A stretch of DNA of 64,000 bases, taken from the NCBI GenBank assembly GCA_016794035.1, contig JAEUHS010000039.1, positions 1 to 64,000 on the forward strand, read 5' to 3'. Source of the DNA: Planctomycetota bacterium. GTDB taxonomy: Bacteria; Planctomycetota; UBA1135; UBA2386. The stretch's first letter is position 1. Each line of letters starts with the position of its first letter. The notes under the pieces are model-generated. The model saw only the letters and a list, made by a program, of their open reading frames with translations, did no database searches and had not been told where the DNA came from. Positions 51,814 through 61,479 of the stretch are shown here, in pieces. A program made the translations under genes and the position numbers.

Positions 51814-51896
51814 TGCCGGGGGCGGCGCAGGATTCGGCAGTTTGGCTGCCACCGCGGCGCGATCCGGGCCACCCTGCAGGGCCCGATGGATTCTGT

Positions 51897-51925
51897 TTGT
51901 CTTTTGTTCGGGTCACCGCTAACCT
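51897..51925 (+). promoter_or_regulatory. Possible recA promoter
   Basis: This AT-richer stretch holds TTGTCT (51897-51902) and TAACCT (51920-51925), 17 bases apart. A strong AAGGGAGGGA ribosome site lies at 51954-51963. I found no convincing LexA-type inverted repeat around it. Confidence 0.35.
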
Positions 51926-51970
51926 CTGCGTTTTGACCCAATCGACCGATCCCAAGGGAGGGACCAAGCG

Positions 51971-53152
<1,182 letters not shown>

Positions 53153-53218
53153 CGCAGGAGGCGCCGCGGACCGGCCCCGTGGGATCGGGCCCGTCGGATC
53201 GGGCGGTCGAGTCCGCGG

Positions 53219-53259
53219 TTGGCCTTGGCCGGGGGCGTTGGCTACAACCTTCGCCCCCG
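53219..53259 (+). promoter_or_regulatory. alaS promoter-like pair and leader hairpin
   Basis: TTGGCC (53219-53224) and TACAAC (53243-53248) are 18 bases apart. The same region holds perfect 8-base arms (53230-53237 and 53252-53259) flanking a GTTG/CAAC stem, so the inverted repeat surrounds the -10 and the predicted start site. E. coli AlaRS is known to repress its own gene through a palindrome at the start site; a similar control here is speculative. Confidence 0.35.
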
Positions 53260-53272
53260 ACCACGGAAGCCC

Positions 53273-55960
53273 ATGAACCCGTTGACCGCAGCCGAGATCC
53301 GCGCCCGCTACCTGAAGTTCTTCGAGCAGAACGGCCACAAGGTGCTGGCGTCGGACTCGCTGGTGCCGGCCAACGACCCGACGCTGCTGTTCACCGGCGC
53401 GGGCATGAACCAGTTCAAGGACATGTTCCTCGGCAAGGGCACGCTGCCGTGGCAGCGCATCACGACGGCGCAGAAGTGCCTGCGCGTGCCCGATCTCGAC
53501 AACGTCGGCTTCACGGCCCGGCACCACACGTTCTTCGAGATGCTGGGCAACTTCTCGTTCGGCGACTACTTCAAGAAGGAGTGCATCGCCTGGGAGTGGG
53601 CCTTCTTCACCGAGGTCTGTGGCATCCCGGCCGAGCGCATGGTCGTCACGATCTACCGCGACGACGACGAGGCGTTCGACATCTGGACGCAGCACGTCGG
53701 ACTCGCTGCCGACCGGGTGTTCCGCTTCGGCGAGAAGGAGAACTTCTGGCCCGCGGAGGCGCCGAGCAAGGGGCCCAACGGCCCGTGTGGCCCCTGCTCG
53801 GAGATCTACTACGACGCGCGGCCGGGCACGCCGTACCCGGACCGATCGGGCCTCGAGTCGCTGCCGACCGACCGCTTCACCGAGATCGGCAACTGCGTGT
53901 TCACGCAGTTCGACCGGCAGCCCGACGGCACGCTGAAGCCGCTGCCGCAGAAGAACATCGACGTCGGGCTCGGCCTCGAGCGCATCGCCGCGGTGCTGCA
54001 GGGCGCGAAGAACAACTTCGAGACCGAGCTGTTCCGGCCGTACCTCGAGCACCTCGGCGCGCGGACCGGCGTCGCCTACGGCAAGGACGACCAGCGCGAC
54101 ATCCGCATGCGGCGCATCGCCGACCACATCCGGGCGATCACCTTCTGCATCGCCGACGGCGCGCTGCCGAGCAACGAGGGCCGCGGTTACGTGGTGCGCA
54201 AGATCCTGCGCCGCGCCGCGCGCGACGGCTACGAACTCGGGCTGCAGCGGCCGTTCCTGTGCGACATGGTCGACCTGGTCGGCAAGCTGATGGGGGACCA
54301 CTACGCCGAGGTGCGCGAGAACGCCGGCCAGTGCCGCGCCGTGATCCGCGCCGAGGAGGAGAACTTCCTGACCGTCTACCGCCAGGGCATGGCGCGGCTC
54401 GACGAGTGGCTCGCCACCGCCGTGCGGCCCGGCGCCAGCCGCGGCTCGCCGCACCAGCCGACGGCCGGCAGCGGTGAGTTCGCGTTCCAGCTGCACGACA
54501 CCTACGGCTTCCCGATCGACATCACCCAGAAGGTGATGGAGGAACGCGGCCACCGGCTCGACGAAGACGGCTTCGAAGCGGCGATGGAGGCCCAGCGGCA
54601 GCGCGCCCGCGCCAGCATGGCCACCAGCGACGCGGTGTTCACGGCCAGCATCGCGGTCAAGCTGCGCGAGGCCGGCGTGCGCGCGACCACGTTCGTCGGC
54701 TACCAGGACCTGCACGCCGAGACGCTGCTGCAGGCGGTCGTCGGCGAGGGCGACGTGCTGCTGCCGCGCGCCGAGCAGGGAGCCAAGGTCGTGCTCGTCG
54801 CCGTGACGACGCCGTTCTACGCCCAGGGTGGTGGCCAGGTGGGCGACCGCGGCCGGCTGCGCACGCCGACCGGCGAGGCCGAGATCGCCAACACGACCGC
54901 GCTCGACGGCATCCATCTGCACCGCGCGACCGTGGTCCGCGGCCACGTCGAGCCGGGCCAGCCGTGCACGCTCGAGGTCGACGGACCGGCGCGCCGCGCG
55001 ACCGAACGCAACCACACCGCGACCCACCTGCTGCACGCGGCGCTGAAGAAGGTGCTCGGCGACCACGTCAGCCAGGCCGGCAGCGAGGTCGCGCCCGAGC
55101 GACTGCGGTTCGACTACACGCAGCCCGAGAAGCCGACCCCGGAGCAGCTGCAGCGGGTCGAGGACGAGGTCAATCAGCAGGTGCTGCTGGCCAGCGACGT
55201 GCAGGCGCGCGTGCAGCCGCTCGACGCGGCGCGCGCAGCCGGCTTCATGGCGCTGTTCGGCGAGAAGTACGGCGACCAGGTGCGCACGCTGCAGGTCGGT
55301 GAGTTCTCGCGCGAGTTGTGCGGCGGCACGCACGTGCGCAACAGCGGCAACATCGGCCCGTTCCGGATCGTCGGCGAGACCGCGGTCGCCGCCGGCACGC
55401 GGCGGCTCGAGGCCGTGACCGGCACCGCCGCGCTCGAACTCGCGCGCCAGGAGCGCGCCTGGCTGCAACAGCTGGCGACGAGCCTGAAGGTGCCGGTCGC
55501 CAAGGTCTCCGATCGCGTCAAGGAGCTCGCCGACGAGCTCAAGCAGACGCGCCGCGACCTCGAGAAGGCACTGGCGCCCGACCTCGACGTCGAACTCGCG
55601 CAGCTGCTGGCGGTGACCTCGCAGAAGGACGGCGTGCACAGCTTCGTGCACGAACGACCGGGCCTGCAGCCCAAGGACGCGCAGGAACTGCTGAAGCGGG
55701 CGCAGCAGGCCAGCGAGCCGCTGGTCGGCGTGCTGCTGAGCCCCAGCGGCGACGAGGTCCACGTCGCCGTCGTGGTCAGTCCGTCGCTGCACGACCGGGT
55801 CCGCGCCGGCGAACTGGTGAAGTCGCTCGCGGCCGTGCTCGGTGGCGGCGGTGGCGGCCGCCCGGAGTTCGCGCAGGGCAAGGGCAAGGACGGCAGCCGC
55901 CTCGCCGAGGCGCGGGCCGCCGCGGTCGCGGCCCTGCGCGCGGCCGGGGTCGCCGGCTGA
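53273..55960 (+). CDS. alaS: Alanyl-tRNA synthetase
   Basis: An 895-residue class II synthetase that charges tRNA-Ala. The aminoacylation domain starts RARYLKFFEQNGHKVLASDS and LLFTGAGMNQFKDMFLG. The editing domain carries HTATHLLHAALKKVLGDHVS and CGGTHVRNSGNIG, the H-x3-H...C-x3-H zinc-type motif that removes Ser/Gly mischarged products. The last 200 residues are a coiled coil and a Gly-rich DHHA1 domain, with GGGGGGRPEFAQGKG at the end. The length is close to that of the E. coli enzyme. The frame begins at 53219, but the ATG at 53273 gives the standard N-terminus. It lies 120 bases after recA on the same strand, with its own promoter-like sequences. Confidence 0.99.
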   Translation: MNPLTAAEIRARYLKFFEQNGHKVLASDSLVPANDPTLLFTGAGMNQFKDMFLGKGTLPWQRITTAQKCLRVPDLDNVGFTARHHTFFEMLGNFSFGDYFKKECIAWEWAFFTEVCGIPAERMVVTIYRDDDEAFDIWTQHVGLAADRVFRFGEKENFWPAEAPSKGPNGPCGPCSEIYYDARPGTPYPDRSGLESLPTDRFTEIGNCVFTQFDRQPDGTLKPLPQKNIDVGLGLERIAAVLQGAKNNFETELFRPYLEHLGARTGVAYGKDDQRDIRMRRIADHIRAITFCIADGALPSNEGRGYVVRKILRRAARDGYELGLQRPFLCDMVDLVGKLMGDHYAEVRENAGQCRAVIRAEEENFLTVYRQGMARLDEWLATAVRPGASRGSPHQPTAGSGEFAFQLHDTYGFPIDITQKVMEERGHRLDEDGFEAAMEAQRQRARASMATSDAVFTASIAVKLREAGVRATTFVGYQDLHAETLLQAVVGEGDVLLPRAEQGAKVVLVAVTTPFYAQGGGQVGDRGRLRTPTGEAEIANTTALDGIHLHRATVVRGHVEPGQPCTLEVDGPARRATERNHTATHLLHAALKKVLGDHVSQAGSEVAPERLRFDYTQPEKPTPEQLQRVEDEVNQQVLLASDVQARVQPLDAARAAGFMALFGEKYGDQVRTLQVGEFSRELCGGTHVRNSGNIGPFRIVGETAVAAGTRRLEAVTGTAALELARQERAWLQQLATSLKVPVAKVSDRVKELADELKQTRRDLEKALAPDLDVELAQLLAVTSQKDGVHSFVHERPGLQPKDAQELLKRAQQASEPLVGVLLSPSGDEVHVAVVVSPSLHDRVRAGELVKSLAAVLGGGGGGRPEFAQGKGKDGSRLAEARAAAVAALRAAGVAG

Positions 55961-56008
55961 CCGGAGACGGCGCGCGGCCGCGGCCGGCCTCGACGTGACG
56001 CCTGCCGC

Positions 56009-56022
56009 CACAACACGTTGTG
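56009..56022. promoter_or_regulatory. Inverted repeat upstream of the fatty-acid operon
   Basis: CACAACACGTTGTG is an inverted repeat of CACAAC and GTTGTG with a two-base centre, lying 50 bases before the rpmF -35 box. It stands out as A/T-containing sequence in a very G+C-rich gap and may be an operator; the binding protein is not known. Confidence 0.3.
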
Positions 56023-56071
56023 CCCGGGCGGCGGGCCCGGCGGCGGCGCCGCGTTGCGCGCGAACGCACGT

Positions 56072-56099
56072 TTGACTTCGGCAGGTCGCTCCGTAGGCT
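56072..56099 (+). promoter_or_regulatory. Promoter of the rpmF-plsX-fab operon
   Basis: TTGACT (56072-56077) and TAGGCT (56094-56099) are 16 bases apart, giving a leader of about 60 bases to ATG 56165. The -35 is a near-consensus match. TAGGCT is also the -10 of the 28379-28690 gene. Confidence 0.55.
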
Positions 56100-56164
56100 T
56101 CTCGCCCTTTCCCTCGACAGACCCCCGTGTTCCGTGCATCCGATGCGCGCACACGGCACCGACC

Positions 56165-56347
56165 ATGGCAAATCCGAAGAGAAAACTGAGCCGCGCCAGC
56201 AAAGGCCACCGGCGTGCCCACCTCGCCCTGACGCGTGCTCAACTCGTGCGCTGCACGCACTGTGGCGCGATGATCAAGCCGCACACGATCTGCAAGGCGT
56301 GCGGCCACTACCGGGGCCGTCAGATCCTGGTGGCGGAGAACAACTGA
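56165..56347 (+). CDS. rpmF: 50S ribosomal protein L32
   Basis: A 60-residue ribosomal protein of the large subunit. It starts MANPKRKLSRASKGHRRAHL, as L32 normally does, and has the zinc-binding CTHCGAMIKPHTICKACGHY with four Cys in two CxxC pairs (the Zn-containing form). ATG 56165 is chosen over upstream in-frame codons because it gives the standard N-terminus. Placement directly ahead of plsX and fab genes is the classic bacterial arrangement that ties ribosome production to phospholipid synthesis. The promoter lies at 56072-56099. Confidence 0.98.
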   Translation: MANPKRKLSRASKGHRRAHLALTRAQLVRCTHCGAMIKPHTICKACGHYRGRQILVAENN

Positions 56348-56442
56348 TCCACGGCTCGTCGGCGGCGTGACCCCGCGGCGACCTCCGTCGCGCCGGGTGG
56401 CGTCTCCCGGTCCACCCACAGTCCCCTGCGCGGAGTTCTCGC

Positions 56443-57462
56443 TTGACCAAGGTTGTGCTGGATGCGCTCGGTGGCGATCACGCGCCGAACGAGGTCGTCG
56501 CCGGCTTGGCGATGGCGCTCGAGCGGCAGTATGCGCGACCGGAGCAGGTGTCGCTGACCGGGCCGCGCGACCAGGTGCTGCAGGAGCTCGCCGCGCGCGG
56601 GCTCGGCGCGGCCGGCATCGAGGTGCACGACGCCCCCGATCTGCTGACCGGCGACGAGACGCCGACCGACGCGATGCGCAAGAAGCCGCGCAACAGCATC
56701 GCGGTCGGCATCCAGCAGGTGAAGACCGGTGCCGCGGGCGCGTTCATCAGCGCCGGTTCGACCGGGACGGTCGTGGCGACGGCGACGCTCGGCCTGGGCT
56801 GCCTCGAAGGCATCCGGCGGCCGGCGATCGGTGCGATCATCCACGGCGAGAAGCACCCGTTCCTGGTGCTCGACGTCGGCGCGAACCCGCAGCCCAAGCC
56901 GCATCACCTGGCGCAGTACGCGCTGATGGGCTCGGCCTACTACCGCGGCACCTTCGAGGTCGCCGAGCCGAACGTCGGCATCCTCAACATCGGCAGCGAG
57001 GAGTTGAAGGGCAATCCGCTGGTGCGCGAGGCGCGCGCGCTGATGAAGCGCCTGCCGATCCGCTTCCACGGCAACGTCGAGGGCGTCGAGGTGTTCTCGG
57101 GCGACTGCCACGTCGTGGTCACCGACGGCTTCACCGGCAACGTCCTGCTGAAGGTCAGCGAGGGCGTGGCCGAGTACCTGTTGCGCGCCATGTTCGGTCT
57201 GATGCAGCAGGCGGGCATCGACGGGCAGAAGACCAGGAGCGTGCAGGCGCAGATCATGCCGCGGGTCGACTTCTCCGAATACGGCGGCGCACTGTTGCTC
57301 GGGGTCGACGGCATCGTCACGATCTGTCACGGGCGCTCGCGCGCCCCGGCCTTCGCCAATGCGATCCGGTTCGCGCTGCGCGCCCTCGACGCCGAGGTCA
57401 ATCGTCACATCGTGCAGGCAGCGCGGGCTCTCGTGCTTCCGACCGCCGAGCCCAATGCGTGA
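56443..57462 (+). CDS. plsX: Phosphate acyltransferase PlsX
   Basis: A 339-residue enzyme that makes acyl-phosphate from acyl-ACP, the first step of the PlsX/PlsY route to lysophosphatidic acid. It begins TKVVLDALGGDHAPNEVVAG, with VGIQQVKTGAAGAFISAGST and later VLDVGANPQPKPHHLAQYA, NVGILNIGSEELKGN and VTDGFTGNVLLKVSEG, all PlsX signatures. The start is TTG at 56443; no ATG is placed to give the conserved N-terminus. It is 95 bases after rpmF and 60 before fabH on the same strand. It acts at the inner face of the membrane as a peripheral protein. Confidence 0.97.
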   Translation: MTKVVLDALGGDHAPNEVVAGLAMALERQYARPEQVSLTGPRDQVLQELAARGLGAAGIEVHDAPDLLTGDETPTDAMRKKPRNSIAVGIQQVKTGAAGAFISAGSTGTVVATATLGLGCLEGIRRPAIGAIIHGEKHPFLVLDVGANPQPKPHHLAQYALMGSAYYRGTFEVAEPNVGILNIGSEELKGNPLVREARALMKRLPIRFHGNVEGVEVFSGDCHVVVTDGFTGNVLLKVSEGVAEYLLRAMFGLMQQAGIDGQKTRSVQAQIMPRVDFSEYGGALLLGVDGIVTICHGRSRAPAFANAIRFALRALDAEVNRHIVQAARALVLPTAEPNA

Positions 57463-57522
57463 ACCACGGCCCGTGGCCACGACTTCCGTCCCGTGCCTCC
57501 CCGTGCCAATGGAGCGTCCAGC

Positions 57523-58512
57523 ATGGCTTCCCTGATCCCCGTGGGCATCGCCGGGCTTGGTCGCTACGTCCCTGAGCGCAAGCTGACCAACTACGACCTC
57601 GAGCAGATCGTCGACACGTCGGACGAGTGGATCGTGCAGCGCACGGGCATCCGCGAGCGGCGCATCGCCGCACCGGAGGAGGTCACCAGCACGCTGGCGC
57701 TGGCGGCGGCGCAGGCGGCGCTCGCCGACGCGAACATGGCGGCCGACGAGATCGACCTCGTGCTCTGCGCGACGGTCACCGGCGACCAGCCGTTCCCGGC
57801 CACCGCGTGCCGCGTCGGTCACGACCTGGGCGCGACCAGGGCCGGCGGCTTCGACATCGCCGCGGCATGCAGCGGGTTCGTGTTCGCCTCGCAGATCGCC
57901 GCCGGCTTCGTGCAGTCGGGCCAGTTCCGCAACGTCATGGTCATCGGCGCCGAGGTGCTGAGCCGCATCCTGGACTACGAAGACCGCAACACCTGCGTGC
58001 TGTTCGGCGACGGCGCCGGCGCCGCGATCTACACCTCGCTCGAGCGCGCGGGCCGCGGCGAGTATCTCGGCGGCTCGGTCAGCATGGAGGGTGGTGCCGA
58101 GGCGATCCTCGCCCAGCCCGGCGGCGGCAGCCGTCATCCGGCCAGCAAGGACAGCATCGAGCAGCGCCTGCACTTCATGAAGATGGGTGGCACCCGGGTG
58201 TTCCGCTTCGCGGTGCGGGTGTTCGCCGAGCTGGTGCAGAAGGTCGTCGACACCTACGGCCGCGACCAGATCGGCGTGATCGTGCCGCACCAGGTCAACC
58301 AGCGCATCATCGAGGCGGCGATGGACCAGGTGGGCCTGCCGATGGACCTCGCCTTCATCAACATCGACCGCTATGGCAACACCTCGGCCGCGTCGGTGCC
58401 GATCGCCCTGCGCGAGGCCTACGACGCCGGTCGCATGGAGAAGGGCAAGCTCGTGCTGATGCCCGCCTTCGGCGCCGGCATGGCCTGGGGCCATGTGCTG
58501 CTGCGCTGGTGA
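57523..58512 (+). CDS. fabH: 3-oxoacyl-ACP synthase III
   Basis: A 329-residue condensing enzyme that joins acetyl-CoA (or another starter) to malonyl-ACP to initiate fatty-acid synthesis. The Cys-His-Asn triad is visible: Cys116 in DIAAACSGFVFA, His256 in VPHQVNQRI and Asn286 in RYGNTSAASVP. It opens with the usual GIAGLGRYVPERKLTN and DTSDEWIVQRTGIRERRI. ATG 57523 is preceded by GGAG at the right distance and is preferred to an ATG-like codon at 57493. The second gene of the lipid part of the operon. There is no fabD between fabH and fabG, where it often lies. Confidence 0.98.
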   Translation: MASLIPVGIAGLGRYVPERKLTNYDLEQIVDTSDEWIVQRTGIRERRIAAPEEVTSTLALAAAQAALADANMAADEIDLVLCATVTGDQPFPATACRVGHDLGATRAGGFDIAAACSGFVFASQIAAGFVQSGQFRNVMVIGAEVLSRILDYEDRNTCVLFGDGAGAAIYTSLERAGRGEYLGGSVSMEGGAEAILAQPGGGSRHPASKDSIEQRLHFMKMGGTRVFRFAVRVFAELVQKVVDTYGRDQIGVIVPHQVNQRIIEAAMDQVGLPMDLAFINIDRYGNTSAASVPIALREAYDAGRMEKGKLVLMPAFGAGMAWGHVLLRW

Positions 58513-58566
58513 GGCGCGGCGCTGCGTCGACTTCCCAACGAACCCTGCTCCGATCGATCTCGTCCC

Positions 58567-59316
58567 ATGCAATTCACCGGCAAACTGGCACTCGTGACCG
58601 GCGCCTCGCGCGGCATCGGCCGGGCGGTCGCCGTGGCGCTCGCGCAGCACGGCGCCGAGGTGTTCTGCACCTCGACGAAGCCGGGTGGCTGCGCCGACAC
58701 GCTGGCGGCGATCGCGGCGCTGCCCGCGGGCAGCGGCAAGGCCCACGCCGTCGTCGCCGACGTCGCCGCGGCGGCCGATGTGCAGCGGCTGGCGGCGACC
58801 GTGATGGCCGACGGGCGCGCGCCGGACTTCCTGATCAACAACGCCGGCGTCACGCGCGACGGACTGTTCCTGCGCCTGTCGGAGGAGGACTTCGACGTGG
58901 TGCTGAACACCAACCTGCGCGGCGCGTTCCTGGTCTGCAAGGCGTTCGCGCGCGCGATGGCCAAGGCGCGCGGCGGCCGCATCGTCAACATCGGCTCGGT
59001 GGTCGGACTGACCGGCAACGCGGGCCAGGCCAACTACGCCGCCAGCAAGGCCGGACTCGTCGGCCTGTCGAAGTCGCTGGCGCAGGAGCTGGCCGGTCGC
59101 GGCATCACGGTGAACGTGGTCGCCCCGGGCTTCGTGCAGACCGACATGACCGCGGCCCTGCCGGCCGAGGTGCAGTCGGCGATGCAGCAGCAGATCCCGC
59201 TCGGCCGCTTCGGCACCCCCGAAGACATCGCCGGCGTCGTGTCGTTCCTCTGCAGTCAGGCCGCCGGTTACGTCACCGGGCAGACGCTCGTTGTGGACGG
59301 CGGCATGACCAGGTAG
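58567..59316 (+). CDS. fabG: 3-oxoacyl-ACP reductase
   Basis: A 249-residue classical SDR that reduces 3-ketoacyl-ACP with NADPH. It shows the cofactor motif VTGASRGIGRAVAVALA, the NNAGVTRDG segment, the catalytic Ser in NIGSVVGLTGNAG, the YAASKAG active site (Tyr and Lys), and the FabG-like APGFVQTDMT and GYVTGQTLVVDGGM ends. Length is normal. It follows fabH by 54 bases. Its 3' end contains promoter-like boxes (TTGTGG and TAGCTA, 59291-59319) that may add an internal start for the abundant acyl carrier protein. Confidence 0.97.
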   Translation: MQFTGKLALVTGASRGIGRAVAVALAQHGAEVFCTSTKPGGCADTLAAIAALPAGSGKAHAVVADVAAAADVQRLAATVMADGRAPDFLINNAGVTRDGLFLRLSEEDFDVVLNTNLRGAFLVCKAFARAMAKARGGRIVNIGSVVGLTGNAGQANYAASKAGLVGLSKSLAQELAGRGITVNVVAPGFVQTDMTAALPAEVQSAMQQQIPLGRFGTPEDIAGVVSFLCSQAAGYVTGQTLVVDGGMTR

Positions 59317-59319
59317 CTA
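59291..59319 (+). promoter_or_regulatory. Internal promoter-like pair before acpP
   Basis: TTGTGG (59291-59296) and TAGCTA (59314-59319) are 17 bases apart across the fabG stop region. ACP is needed in great excess, so an extra promoter here would make sense; only spacing and partial match support it. Confidence 0.4.
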
Positions 59320-59384
59320 CGCTCTCCCGGGGTCGGGACGGCTGGACCGTCGCGACCTGACTCTCCCTAGTACGAGGCAAGAAA

Positions 59385-59630
59385 GTGTCGAAGGCTGACA
59401 ACATCGAAGAACGCGTCCACAACATCGTCTGCGAACAGCTGGGTACGACCCGCGACAAGATCTCGGCCGAGACGTCGTTCATCAACGACCTCGGTGCGGA
59501 CTCGCTGGACACGGTCGAGCTGGTCATGGAGTTCGAGGACGAGTTCGAGATCAACATCCCGGACGAGGACGCCGAGAAGATCATGACCGTCGGCGACGCC
59601 GTGAAGTACATCTCGGGCAAGCTGGGCTGA
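59385..59630 (+). CDS. acpP: Acyl carrier protein
   Basis: An 81-residue acidic, helical protein that carries growing acyl chains. The phosphopantetheine Ser40 lies in the standard motif [20 protein letters not shown]. The rest follows E. coli AcpP closely ([20 protein letters not shown] and [19 protein letters not shown]). The start is GTG at 59385, preceded by GAGGCAAGAAA. It lies between fabG and fabF as in many bacteria. Confidence 0.98.
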   Translation: MSKADNIEERVHNIVCEQLGTTRDKISAETSFINDLGADSLDTVELVMEFEDEFEINIPDEDAEKIMTVGDAVKYISGKLG

Positions 59631-59768
59631 GAGCCGGCTGGCGGCCCCGGCCGCGGCGACAGCTCGTGGTCGGGAGCCGCACCGGCGCCGGCGCCGCACT
59701 GGCGCGCCGTCGGCGTCGGGCGTCCGCATGCCCGCACCGCCAGCTGCACCTGATTCCACCTGACTACC

Positions 59769-61007
59769 ATGGCGAAACGGCGAGTTGTCGTCACGGGCCT
59801 CGGCGCCGTGTCTTCCCTGGGGCTGGACCTCGCGACGAACTGGAGCAATCTCCTGGGCGGCGTCTCGGGTGCCGGGACGATCACGCGATTCGACACCGCC
59901 AAGCACACGTGCAAGTTCGCCTGCGACGTGTGGGACTGGGACACCGAGAAGTACTTCCCGCGCACCGAGGCCAAGCGGCTCGAGAAGTTCACGATGTACT
60001 ACCTCGTCGCCGCCGACGAGGCGATGAAGGCCGCGGGGCTCGACATGGGGCGGGAGGACCGCACGCTGGCCGGCTGCATCACCGGCACCGGCATCGGCGG
60101 CATCCACGAGATCGAAGCCTCGAAGATCCTGCAGGTCGAGCGCGGCGCCGACCGCATCAGCCCGTTCTTCATCCCGAAGATCATGGCCAACGCGATGGCC
60201 GGGCAGGCGGCGATCCGCTTCGGCCTGCAGGGGACCTGCTACGTGACCTCGTCGGCCTGCGCCAGCGCCAGCCACGCGATCGGTCTGGCGATGCGCACGA
60301 TCCAGTGGGGCGAGGCCGACGTGATGCTGACCGGCGGTTCCGAGGCGGCCACGACCGAGCTGGGCCTCGGCGGGTTCTGCGCGCTGAAGGCGGTCTCGCA
60401 GCGCAACGACGATCCGAAGCGGGCGTCGCGGCCGTTCGACCGCGACCGCGACGGATTCGTCATGGGCGAGGGTTCGGCGGCGATCGTGCTCGAGGAGTAC
60501 GAACACGCGAAGCGCCGCGGCGCGCCGATCCTGTGCGAGCTGCTCGGCTACGGGTCGACCGACGACGCGCATCACATCACGGCGCCGAACGAGGATGCGG
60601 ACGGCCCCAGCCGCGCGATCCGGCAGGCGCTGAAGGACGCGGGCATCGCCGCCGAGCGCGTCGACTACGTCAACGCCCACGGCACCAGCACGCACCTCAA
60701 CGACAAGATCGAGACCGCGGCGATCAAGCGCGTGTTCGGCGACCACAGCAGGCGCCTGTGGGTGTCCTCGACGAAGTCGATGGTGGGACACCTGCTGGGC
60801 GCCTCGGGCGCGATCGAACTGGCGGCCGCGGTGATGTCGATCCACACCGGCAAGGTCCATCCGACGATCAACTACGAGACGCCGGATCCGGACTGCGACC
60901 TCGACTACGTGCCCAACGAGGCCCGCGAGCGTCGCATCGACTGCGCGATCAGCAATTCGCTGGGTTTCGGCGGCCACAACACCTGCCTCGTCGTCGGTCG
61001 CATCTGA
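59769..61007 (+). CDS. fabF: 3-oxoacyl-ACP synthase II
   Basis: A 412-residue KAS II enzyme that elongates acyl-ACP with malonyl-ACP. The catalytic Cys164 is in VTSSACASASHAI; the two His are His304 in YVNAHGTSTHLND and His341 in MVGHLLGASG. It begins KRRVVVTGLGAVSSLGLDLA and ends NSLGFGGHNTCLVVGR, both typical of FabF. It is the last of the fab genes, 138 bases after acpP. The 136 bases to the next gene hold a new promoter-like pair, so the operon probably ends here, although I see no clear terminator. Confidence 0.98.
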   Translation: MAKRRVVVTGLGAVSSLGLDLATNWSNLLGGVSGAGTITRFDTAKHTCKFACDVWDWDTEKYFPRTEAKRLEKFTMYYLVAADEAMKAAGLDMGREDRTLAGCITGTGIGGIHEIEASKILQVERGADRISPFFIPKIMANAMAGQAAIRFGLQGTCYVTSSACASASHAIGLAMRTIQWGEADVMLTGGSEAATTELGLGGFCALKAVSQRNDDPKRASRPFDRDRDGFVMGEGSAAIVLEEYEHAKRRGAPILCELLGYGSTDDAHHITAPNEDADGPSRAIRQALKDAGIAAERVDYVNAHGTSTHLNDKIETAAIKRVFGDHSRRLWVSSTKSMVGHLLGASGAIELAAAVMSIHTGKVHPTINYETPDPDCDLDYVPNEARERRIDCAISNSLGFGGHNTCLVVGRI

Positions 61008-61062
61008 CGACCACGCGCGCCGACCGGTTGCGTCCGAGTGCAATCGGGCGCCAGACGGGCCG

Positions 61063-61091
61063 TTGCGGAACGAGGCCGCGGCCTGTAGGGA
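61063..61091 (+). promoter_or_regulatory. Promoter-like pair for the 109-residue gene
   Basis: TTGCGG (61063-61068) and TAGGGA (61086-61091) are 17 bases apart. The -35 is identical to that of the 28379-28690 gene, and the -10 resembles that of rpmF. A good AAGGAG ribosome site follows at 61132-61137. Confidence 0.5.
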
Positions 61092-61143
61092 AGGTGCTTT
61101 CCGACCCCCCGCTGATTGCCCCGAGGACCGCAAGGAGTCCGTT

Positions 61144-61473
61144 GTGAAACAGAAGCTCAAGGACGCGCTGCATCGCTACAAGGTGGATGCCTTCAAGATC
61201 ACCCACATGAGTCCGGAGGAGCAGAAGGAGGTCGGTCGTGAGATCATGGAGCACACGACGCAGGCGCTGCAGAACGCCTACCACTTCCACTTCGACAGCA
61301 ACACCAATCCGCACCGCGTCGAGACGTTCCAGCTGATCAAGTCGGTGGTGCTGGAGACCTTGCTGCCGCCGGTCGTCGAGAAGGTCATGCGCCGCATCAC
61401 GGTGCTGGAGCACCAGAACACGCATCTGGTGAAGTTGCTCGACGAGCTGATGGAAGCTCTGTCGGAGGACTGA
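61144..61473 (+). CDS. Small helical protein of unknown function
   Basis: A 109-residue, charged, probably all-helical protein without Cys or membrane segments. Notable stretches are LKDALHRYKVDAFKITHMSP, EHTTQALQNAYHFHFDSNTN and LEHQNTHLVKLLDELMEALS at the C-terminus. The end is amphipathic and may form a coiled coil. I do not recognise the family. The start is read as GTG 61144, with AAGGAG six bases upstream. It lies six bases before the ROK kinase gene on the same strand, so the two are likely co-transcribed from the promoter-like pair at 61063-61091. Confidence 0.82.
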   Translation: MKQKLKDALHRYKVDAFKITHMSPEEQKEVGREIMEHTTQALQNAYHFHFDSNTNPHRVETFQLIKSVVLETLLPPVVEKVMRRITVLEHQNTHLVKLLDELMEALSED

Positions 61474-61479
61474 GCCACC

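Noticed and set aside
49867..51852. Minus-strand extension of the CRTAC gene through the ClC gene
   Set aside because: The antisense segment has no family features; the lipobox at 49866 marks the true start.
51880..51970. SOS/LexA box before recA
   Set aside because: I found no inverted repeat matching the Gram-positive, alpha-proteobacterial or E. coli consensus; the motif in this phylum may differ.
53182..53204. Direct repeat GGATCGGGC, two copies 14 bases apart, between recA and alaS
   Set aside because: Short and in very G+C-rich sequence; likely chance.
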